From contig JAFXVJ010000050.1 of the NCBI GenBank assembly GCA_017524615.1, positions 25,133-89,132 of the forward strand: a stretch of DNA of 64,000 nucleotides, given 5' to 3'. The position numbers and the translations under genes are program-made. The stretch comes from Clostridia bacterium (GTDB lineage: Bacteria > Bacillota > Clostridia > Christensenellales > Aristaeellaceae). The notes under the pieces are model-generated. The model did no database searches. It saw only the letters and a list, made by a program, of their open reading frames with translations, and was not told where the DNA came from. Positions 58,417 to 64,000 of the stretch are shown here, one piece after another; the first letter of the stretch is position 1, and each line of letters begins with the position of its first letter.

Positions 58417-59532
58417 TCAGGGGGCGGGAACGCCGATGGGCCAGGCGGCAAGGATCCGTCGGAGATGGGAGCGAAAGGTGCTTTCCGGCACGTCGTCCGC
58501 GGTCACCAGCGGCACGGTGACGAGCACTTGCCCACCGTCTGTCAGGGATGCGGTGCCCACCTGCCGGCCCTGTTCGATGGCCGCCGGCAGGGAGGCGGGC
58601 AGGTCGATGATGAGATCCGGCCAGGCATCCAGCCGCACCGGCGCGGCCACGTCCGCGGATGCCACGACCCGCACGCTGGCCGCGTCGCCGTCTGTGACGG
58701 GAATGTCCCGCACGGTTTCGCCCTGATTCAGGACCGTCACCATCTGCCACTCCGCAAAGCCCTGATCCAGCAGGGAAGAAGCCTGATTGAACCAGTCGGG
58801 ACAATTCAGCACCACGCCGATGAGGGTGAGCCCCTCCCGTTCCGCCGCGAATACCAGGCACCGGCCCGCGGCCTTGGTGTAGCCCGTTTTGATGCCCAGC
58901 GCCCCGGGATAGGCAGACAGCAGCTTGTTTTTGTTGGTCAGCACCCGATCATAATCGTGGCCGGCCCAGGGCAGGGACACCCGCTGGGTGGACACGATTT
59001 GCCGGAACTGCGGGTTTCGCATGGCGGTCTGCGCGATCCGGGCCAGATCCCACGCCGTGGTGTGATGGCCCACCGCCGGCAGCCCGTGGGGCGTAACGAA
59101 CACGGTGTTTTCGCAGCCGATTTCCTGCGCGCGCGCCGTCATCATCCGGCAGAATTCCTCCACTGTGCCGCCGATGTGCTCCGCCACAGCCACAGCGGCG
59201 TCGTTGCCGCTGGCCAGCATCAGGCCGTACAGCATTTGCTCCAGCGTCAGCGTTTCGCCCGGGGACAGGTATATGCTGGTGCCGGGGACCCCGTAAGCGT
59301 TGGGTCCGGCGGTCACCGGGTCGTCCGAGTCCCCGTTTTCCAGCGCGATCAGCGCCGTCATGATCTTGGTGGTGGAGGCCATGGGCAGCGGCTCATGGGC
59401 GTTCTGCTCATAGAGTACCCGCCCGGTCTTTGCTTCGATCAGGATGGCGGAGCGGGCCGCCGTTTCCGCCGCCGCGACACCATTATACAGGAGAATGGCC
59501 GCAAAGAAAAGCCCCGCTGCGATTCTTTTCAT
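58417..59532 (-). CDS. dacF: D-alanyl-D-alanine carboxypeptidase (DacF-like)
   Basis: 371 residues. Signal peptide MKRIAAGLFFAAILLYNGVA; penicillin-binding motifs MASTTKIM (SxxK), ASGNDAAVA (SxN), IKTGYTKAAG (KTG); C-terminal PBP5-type beta domain then amphipathic FRSHLRRILAAW. The stop occurs at CCC TGA; skipping one base continues as EDAVSWALYLWAGAGLATWI, a membrane helix ending in basic residues, so the C-terminal anchor is out of frame. Coupled to ytfJ by overlap. Trims peptidoglycan, probably spore cortex. Confidence 0.93.
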   Translation of the reverse strand: MKRIAAGLFFAAILLYNGVAAAETAARSAILIEAKTGRVLYEQNAHEPLPMASTTKIMTALIALENGDSDDPVTAGPNAYGVPGTSIYLSPGETLTLEQMLYGLMLASGNDAAVAVAEHIGGTVEEFCRMMTARAQEIGCENTVFVTPHGLPAVGHHTTAWDLARIAQTAMRNPQFRQIVSTQRVSLPWAGHDYDRVLTNKNKLLSAYPGALGIKTGYTKAAGRCLVFAAEREGLTLIGVVLNCPDWFNQASSLLDQGFAEWQMVTVLNQGETVRDIPVTDGDAASVRVVASADVAAPVRLDAWPDLIIDLPASLPAAIEQGRQVGTASLTDGGQVLVTVPLVTADDVPESTFRSHLRRILAAWPIGVPAP

Positions 59533-59930
59533 GCCGTGGGCCCATCCTGCTGCGCCGGATCCTTGCGGGAGGAGAGGAGCGCCTTGATTTCCTCCATCAG
59601 CTGCGGAGCGCTGCCGATGGCCCGCTCCCAGGCGGTGATGTGCTGGGCGGGCAGCACCTTGACGCCTTCGCTGTTTACCACCAAAAAGCTCACCGGCTGC
59701 ACCGACACGCCCGCGCCGCTGCCCCCGGCAAAGGGGATATCGGCGGTGGGCGTCTGGGGCGGGTCATATTCTCCGCCGCCCGATACAAAGCCGAAACTGA
59801 CCTTGGATACGGGGATCACCGTGGCGCCGCTGCCGGTGGGGATGGGTTCGCCGATGACGGTATTCACATCCACCATGTCTTTGATGTTTTCCAGGGTGGT
59901 CTGCATCAGGTGCCCGATGGGATGTTCCAT
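59529..59930 (-). CDS. ytfJ: GerW/YtfJ family sporulation protein
   Basis: 133 residues: LENIKDMVDVNTVIGEPI, VSKVSFGFVSGGGEY and GGSGAGVSVQPVSFLVV are the family signature. YtfJ is a sigma-F-dependent forespore protein affecting germination in Bacillus. AGGAGG precedes ATG 59930. Overlaps ytfI upstream and dacF downstream. Confidence 0.94.
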   Translation of the reverse strand: MEHPIGHLMQTTLENIKDMVDVNTVIGEPIPTGSGATVIPVSKVSFGFVSGGGEYDPPQTPTADIPFAGGSGAGVSVQPVSFLVVNSEGVKVLPAQHITAWERAIGSAPQLMEEIKALLSSRKDPAQQDGPTA

Positions 59931-60478
59931 GCTTGTTCCTCCTTCCGGCCTGACCAAAGACAGCTCAGCCATCCCAGCAGGCCTGCCGCCATTAGCGTGC
60001 CCAATCGGGTTTCAACTATGCACCGGGCATGCAGCGCGCTTTTTCCGCCAAAGGCCGGCCGGCACCGGATGCGCGCCCTTGGCAGCAGAGGCGCGGCGGC
60101 CCGCACCACACCGGTGAGTAGCGCCGCCCGGGCCGCGTCGCCGCCGATCTGCAGGGTGACGGTCAGCTGCCGCACCCGGATGCTTTTTTGCAGCAGGCGG
60201 CGGGTGGGGCGGGCCAGCAGGATGGCCCGCAGCCGTTTCATTCGCGGGGTCCTCCTGCCGCGCTTTCTTTGCCGCCGCAGCAGCCATTCCGTCAGGGCTG
60301 CCGCAGGATCCCCCCTGCCAGCGGCATCCGGCCGCCATTCCGCCCGTCCGCCAATCCGCAGCCCCCAGATCAGCAGGCCCCAGGCGGCCCGGGGCAGGGA
60401 GGGCTGCAGCGATAGATCCGCGCCCAGCCGCAGGGGTGTGATGCTCAGGCAATACAGCGCCGCCAGGATCCATGCCAT
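59906..60478 (-). CDS. ytfI: DUF2953 protein (YtfI-like)
   Basis: 190 residues. N-terminal hydrophobic segment (MAWILAALYCLSITPL), Arg-rich middle, a VTLQIGGDAARAALLTGVVRA block typical of DUF2953, and C-terminal helix TLMAAGLLGWLSCLW. The ytfI-ytfJ pair is conserved in spore-formers. Function unknown. Confidence 0.85.
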   Translation of the reverse strand: MAWILAALYCLSITPLRLGADLSLQPSLPRAAWGLLIWGLRIGGRAEWRPDAAGRGDPAAALTEWLLRRQRKRGRRTPRMKRLRAILLARPTRRLLQKSIRVRQLTVTLQIGGDAARAALLTGVVRAAAPLLPRARIRCRPAFGGKSALHARCIVETRLGTLMAAGLLGWLSCLWSGRKEEQAWNIPSGT

Positions 60479-60595
60479 CAGCCCATTCCTTCTTTCCCTG
60501 TCAGGATGCGCAGGAAAAGGATGGATTTATTCTGATGACGCGCGGTTCCCCGACGTTTTTCTTTCGCGCTGCCCGCCGCTCCCCTCCACGGCAGC

Positions 60596-60626
60596 AAAAA
60601 AGACGCCGGCGCGGACCGTCGGCGTC
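60596..60626 (-). terminator. Terminator after the 38-residue membrane protein gene
   Basis: Minus strand GACGCCG...CGGCGTC stem followed by TTTTTTG (60601-60596). Confidence 0.82.
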
Positions 60627-60648
60627 ATATCGCACGGGGGATTTCCGG

Positions 60649-60765
60649 TCAGCCGAAAACGCCCAGGGCGGCCATCAGCGTGGAGGCGATGAGCACGACG
60701 GCCAGCACGATGCAGAGCACGCGCACCATGAGCTTGTTCCGGTCCTGTTGCTTTTTGTTTGACAT
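60649..60765 (-). CDS. 38-residue membrane protein (Prli42-like)
   Basis: MSNKKQQDRNKLMVRVLCIV followed by a hydrophobic stretch and ending ALGVFG. AAGGAGA lies 8 bases upstream and a clean terminator follows. The basic N-terminus with one membrane helix resembles Prli42, the stressosome-associated miniprotein of Firmicutes; similarity is by eye only. Confidence 0.75.
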   Translation of the reverse strand: MSNKKQQDRNKLMVRVLCIVLAVVLIASTLMAALGVFG

Positions 60766-60780
60766 CTTCGTTCTCTCCTT

Positions 60781-61029
60781 TTATGCTTGCTGAGCCTGAT
60801 AGGCTTCGATGGCGCGGGACAATTGATCCGGGCAGGAGGTGCCGCCCCGGCAGGGAATGCCCCGCAGCAGGTCCTTTACCTCATCGGCGTTCCGGCCGAT
60901 CACCATTTTGGCCAAGCCCTGGGTGTTGCCGCGGCAGCCGTTGTGGATCTGGCAGGCGGTGATCACGCCATCCTGGATTTCCAGGTCGATTTGCGTGGAG
61001 CAGGTGCCCTTGGTACGGTACTGAAACAT
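60781..61029 (-). CDS. TSCPD domain protein (TIGR03905-type)
   Basis: 82 residues: FQYRTKGTCSTQIDLEIQDG, IHNGCRGNTQGLAKMV and IPCRGGTSCPDQLSRAI, with the TSCPD motif near the C-terminus. Conserved Cys pattern suggests metal binding. Related domains occur in vitamin B12-dependent ribonucleotide reductases; stand-alone function unknown. GAAAGGAAG lies upstream. Confidence 0.88.
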   Translation of the reverse strand: MFQYRTKGTCSTQIDLEIQDGVITACQIHNGCRGNTQGLAKMVIGRNADEVKDLLRGIPCRGGTSCPDQLSRAIEAYQAQQA

Positions 61030-61073
61030 TTGCTTGATCCTTCCTTTCTTTTCGTTGCCGCTCTGCCGCGCGG

Positions 61074-61640
61074 TCAGGGCCGCGGGTCATCCCGCAGGAT
61101 GGCGCAGAGCTTTACATCCACAAATTTTCCTTTGTTCCACAGCCGCTGGCGCAATGTGCCCTCGTAGCGCATGCCAATGTGCTCCATCACCCTGCCGGAG
61201 GCGGGGTTGTCGCATTCGTACTGGGCCTCGATCCGGTTGAGATGCAGGGTGTCGAAGCCATAGGCCACCACGGCGCGGAGGGCTTCGGTCATTACGCCGC
61301 GGTTCCAATAGTCACGGCTCAGGCTGTAGCCCACCTCGGCGCTTTTGTATTCGGCATGGATCCACATAAAGCCTACGGTGCCGATCATGCGGCCGGACGC
61401 CTTCCATTCGATGGCGAAGGAGCCGGGAAACCCCTTGCGGTACTGCCGGATGGCGGCGCGCAGGAAGCGCCGGGTATCCCGGATGGTCCGGTGGGCCTCC
61501 CACAGCACGTGGCGGCTCACCTCCGGATCCCGGGCGTAGGAAAACATATCCCGGTCGTCCCGCATCCGCAGGGGGCGCAGGATCAGCCGGTCCGTTTCGA
61601 TCGTGGGGGAGTCGAACAACATTCCCTGGAACAATTGCAT
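61074..61640 (-). CDS. GNAT acetyltransferase (RimJ/RimL-like)
   Basis: 188 residues: TDRLILRPLRMRDDRDMF start, MIGTVGFMWIHAEYKSAEVG, SRDYWNRGVMTEALRAVV (acetyl-CoA loop) and NRIEAQYECDNPASGRVMEHIGM. Typical of ribosomal-protein N-acetyltransferase relatives. Target unknown. Confidence 0.92.
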   Translation of the reverse strand: MQLFQGMLFDSPTIETDRLILRPLRMRDDRDMFSYARDPEVSRHVLWEAHRTIRDTRRFLRAAIRQYRKGFPGSFAIEWKASGRMIGTVGFMWIHAEYKSAEVGYSLSRDYWNRGVMTEALRAVVAYGFDTLHLNRIEAQYECDNPASGRVMEHIGMRYEGTLRQRLWNKGKFVDVKLCAILRDDPRP

Positions 61641-61667
61641 ACGCGCATCTCTTTTCCGCGCTGTTTT

Positions 61668-61808
61668 TCAGATGGCGGTTTTCCCGGGCAGAATCAGCCG
61701 ATCGCCGCCCAGATTCAGGCCCATGACCAGCATCGCCACGCCCAGCAGCAGCAGGACGATCAGCGCCGCCATGACCACATAGTATCCCACATGCTTCTCT
61801 TTCTTCAT
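61668..61808 (-). CDS. 46-residue single-span membrane protein
   Basis: MKKEKHVGYYVVMAALIVLL, then a hydrophobic helix and a polar tail GGDRLILPGK. AAGGAG lies 6 bases before the ATG. Located between GNAT and NUDIX genes on the same strand. Not recognised. Confidence 0.65.
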   Translation of the reverse strand: MKKEKHVGYYVVMAALIVLLLLGVAMLVMGLNLGGDRLILPGKTAI

Positions 61809-61829
61809 AGGCGCTCCTTGCTGTGCGGA

Positions 61830-62456
61830 TTATTTTCCGCTTTGGGAAGAAGGCTGGGCTTTCATTCGTTGTATGGATGCAGCGGACCCCAGCGCGGCCT
61901 GATCCCGGGCTTCCAGCGCCCGCTGGGCCATAAGCAGGCCGATGACCGTTTTGGAATCGTGGAATTCGCCGGTCATGCACAGGTTCACTGCTTCGCTGAG
62001 CGGCATTTTTGTCAGCCGCAGGAATTCATCCGCATCGGGATGGGCGGGATGCTGGCTCAGCCCCGTGGCCAGATAAATGGCGATCCGTTCCGTGCAGAAC
62101 CCGGGGGTGGTGTCGATTTGATTGAGCAGCTGCCAGTTTTCCGCCTGCAGCCCCGTTTCTTCCTCCAGTTCCCGCTGAGCGGCGTGAAAGGGGTCCTCGG
62201 TGGGGGAGTCCAGCTTGCCGGCGGGAATCTCCCAGGTGAAGCGGTTGACGGCCACCCGATGCTGACGCACCAGGGTGACATTGCCCTCCGCGTCCACCGG
62301 CACAATGGCTGCGGCGCCGTTATGACGCACGATTTCCCGAAGCGCTGTGGCCCCGTTGGGCAGGGACACCTGCCACTTTTCCACCCGGATGATTTTCCCG
62401 GGATATATTTCCTCGCTGCTCAGGAGGGTTTCCCGCAATTCATCGTCCATTCGCAT
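61830..62456 (-). CDS. nudF: NUDIX hydrolase, ADP-ribose pyrophosphatase type
   Basis: 208 residues. TWEIPAGKLDSPTEDPFHAAQRELEEETGL contains the Nudix box, with one extra residue between the Gly and first Glu (described here only by its parts: IPAGK, ED, RELEEETG). EIVRHNGAAAIVPVD and TPGFCTERIAIYLATGL are ADPRase features. C-terminal 30 residues are a Ser/Gln-rich extension. Start 62456 has GGAGG at 7 bases; ATG 62462 is too close to it. Confidence 0.92.
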   Translation of the reverse strand: MRMDDELRETLLSSEEIYPGKIIRVEKWQVSLPNGATALREIVRHNGAAAIVPVDAEGNVTLVRQHRVAVNRFTWEIPAGKLDSPTEDPFHAAQRELEEETGLQAENWQLLNQIDTTPGFCTERIAIYLATGLSQHPAHPDADEFLRLTKMPLSEAVNLCMTGEFHDSKTVIGLLMAQRALEARDQAALGSAASIQRMKAQPSSQSGK

Positions 62457-62572
62457 GGCCATTCCTCCGTCGTGATAAAATGAACCTTCATTCTATTCCA
62501 CATCCGGGGGCCCAAATCCTGCTGAATTTGCAGGAATATCTGGAAAACAGGCGGAATTGTCGGGCCAGATCA

Positions 62573-62601
62573 TTGACATTGTCAAAAAACTGTAATACAA
62601 T
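62573..62601 (+). promoter_or_regulatory. Promoter of the repeat surface protein gene
   Basis: TTGACA (62573-62578), 17-base spacer, TACAAT (62596-62601). The -35 is part of the palindrome TTGACATTGTCAA, a possible operator. Confidence 0.78.
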
Positions 62602-62650
62602 TGAAATAAACCGTATTCTTCCGATGGATTCCGAAGGAGGCATCGTTTGT

Positions 62651-64000
62651 ATGAAAGGTATTGGTATCCTCTCCCGCCGCGGCATGGCGCTGCTGATCGC
62701 CCTGTTCCTGCTGCTGCTGCCCCTGGCCGGTCTGGCCGCCGCGCTGCCGCCGCAGGATCTGACGATCACGGTGCAATGGGAAGGCTGGCAGGGCACGCAG
62801 ATCAGCGATCCGGCCGTGGCCATTCCCTACGACGGTTTTGCCAACCGTTATTGGCTGACGCTGCCGCCGGATGCGCCGCTGGAGGGGCTGACACTGCAGA
62901 TTCAGGATATGACCGGCAACTATGCTTTCTTTGAGCCGGGCAGTGATACGGCGCTGCAGTTCGTGAAGGATGCGGGGGACAACCTGTTTTTTATTGAGCC
63001 GATCCAGATCATGGCTTTCAACGCCAATGGGGATATGACCGGCCTGTATTTCCTGTATATTTCTTTCCAGGAGCTGCCGGCGGATCCCTATGCCCCCACG
63101 CCCACCGAGGAACCCCTCCCCACCGAGATCCCGGCGCAGCCCGCCACGGTGACCATCCATTATGTGGATGAAAACTGGACGCCTATCGCCGAAGATACCT
63201 ATCAAACGGTGAACCCCGGCTACAATACGGTGTATCCCGATGCGCCCATCAACTCCGGGGATTACACGCTGTTCGGCGCCACCAGCGCGGAAGTGTATGT
63301 GGATGCCAACGGGGCCAATCCCGCTGAAGTCACGTTCACGTATATGCGCGTGGCCCGGCCCGCCACGGTGACCGTTCATTATGTGAATGAATACTATCAG
63401 CCAATCGCTCCGGATACTTACCAGACCTTGAACCCGGGCTACAATACGGTATACCCCGATGTGACCTTCAGCCCTGAAGAATACGAAATGACGGGTGCCG
63501 CCTCCTATGATGTGTATGTGGACGCCAATGGGGCGAATCCCGCCGAAATCACCTTTACGTACCGTCATCCCGTGATGCCCGCGACGGTGGTCATTCACTA
63601 TGTGGATGATCTGGGCACGGCCATTGCGGAGGACACCGTCCAGACCGTCAATCCGGGCAATAATACGGTGTATCCCGCTGTATACATCAACCCCGACGAT
63701 TATCAGCTGACCGGTTCCGGCTCCTATGATGTGTATGTGGACGCCAACGGGGCGAATCCCGCGGAAGTCACTTTCACATATCAGCGGGCAGCCCGGCCCG
63801 CCACGGTGACGGTCCACTATGTGGATGATAACTATGCGCCAATCGCCGCGGACACCTATCAGACGGTGAATCCCGGTGAAAATACCGTGTATCCCGACGC
63901 AGCGGTGAACGGCGAGGACTGGGAACTCATCAGCGACAGCGCGGTGAACGTGACGGTGGACGCCAATGGGGCGAACCCGCCGGAAATCACCTTCATCTAC
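62651..64000 (+). CDS. Secreted repeat protein (MucBP-like), 3' partial
   Basis: Starts at ATG 62651 with AAGGAGG 10 bases upstream and stays open to the window end. Signal peptide around MALLIALFLLLLPLAGLAAA; a unique domain to about residue 150; a Pro/Thr-rich linker (TPTEEPLPTEIP); then 73-residue (219-bp) repeats starting at 63140, 63359, 63578 and 63797. Each begins PATVTxHYVD and ends VDANGANPAEVTFTY. The pattern resembles MucBP-type adhesion repeats. Any wall anchor lies beyond the window. Confidence 0.88.
   Translation, partial: MKGIGILSRRGMALLIALFLLLLPLAGLAAALPPQDLTITVQWEGWQGTQISDPAVAIPYDGFANRYWLTLPPDAPLEGLTLQIQDMTGNYAFFEPGSDTALQFVKDAGDNLFFIEPIQIMAFNANGDMTGLYFLYISFQELPADPYAPTPTEEPLPTEIPAQPATVTIHYVDENWTPIAEDTYQTVNPGYNTVYPDAPINSGDYTLFGATSAEVYVDANGANPAEVTFTYMRVARPATVTVHYVNEYYQPIAPDTYQTLNPGYNTVYPDVTFSPEEYEMTGAASYDVYVDANGANPAEITFTYRHPVMPATVVIHYVDDLGTAIAEDTVQTVNPGNNTVYPAVYINPDDYQLTGSGSYDVYVDANGANPAEVTFTYQRAARPATVTVHYVDDNYAPIAADTYQTVNPGENTVYPDAAVNGEDWELISDSAVNVTVDANGANPPEITFIY

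Overview
The window looks like a GC-rich, endospore-forming member of the Clostridia, possibly a gut lineage assembled from a metagenome. Evidence: sigK, spoVB, ytfJ/ytfI, dacF-like and cotH-like sporulation genes; gene pairs known from Bacillus and Clostridium (pth-mfd, spoVB-yabN/mazG, ytfI-ytfJ); T-box, TPP and lysine riboswitches; strong GGAGG ribosome binding sites. No tRNA, rRNA or CRISPR array was recognised.

Left part (1-9.9 kb): a cotH-like gene cut by the window edge, a highly structured intergenic region, htpG behind a perfect CIRCE operator, then pth overlapping mfd. mfd carries a one-base frameshift. A MITE-like inverted-repeat element follows.

Central discovery (9.9-23.0 kb): sigK is split. 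Its C-terminal half (9901-10276) and N-terminal half (22645-22974) lie in the same orientation and are separated by 12,372 bp. Joining them at a shared 5-bp core (AAATG on the coding strand) restores a 233-residue pro-SigK through the family motif CIENEIL. The intervening DNA is therefore a skin element. It encodes a large serine recombinase next to the C-terminal half, a truncated phosphodiesterase, an AlkX/YcaQ-type DNA glycosylase, a small protein of unknown function, a decayed ParE toxin, and an operon with its own promoter. That operon has a lysine riboswitch with a terminator, a class C26 gamma-glutamyl hydrolase, a complete oligopeptide ABC transporter (OppA, B, C and a fused OppD-OppF) and a membrane protein. 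A riboswitch-controlled nutrient system carried inside a sporulation-excised element is the most unusual thing here.

Middle part (23-39 kb): a PadR regulator with two flavodoxin-type proteins, addA, ppdK, a Trp T-box-controlled trpB2, asnA, mscL with a zinc-ribbon tail, a HAD phosphatase and gyrB. Between gyrB and gyrA sits a GIY-YIG nuclease gene flanked by 49-bp inverted repeats. The same repeat arms form the MITE at 9.6 kb, which suggests an autonomous and non-autonomous pair.

Right part (40-64 kb): gyrA, a CAAX-type protease, spoVB, yabN/mazG, hup, rqcP, a TPP-riboswitch thiT, yfbR, dut, an aminoglycoside-phosphotransferase-like gene with an in-frame TGA, deoD, a DUF523 gene, a potassium channel, a 2H phosphoesterase, psuG, an HTH-ATPase-CYTH three-domain fusion, a lipoprotein, mnmM, rluB, dacF, ytfJ/ytfI, small membrane proteins, a TSCPD protein, a GNAT acetyltransferase, an ADP-ribose pyrophosphatase, and the start of a surface protein with 73-residue tandem repeats that runs off the window.
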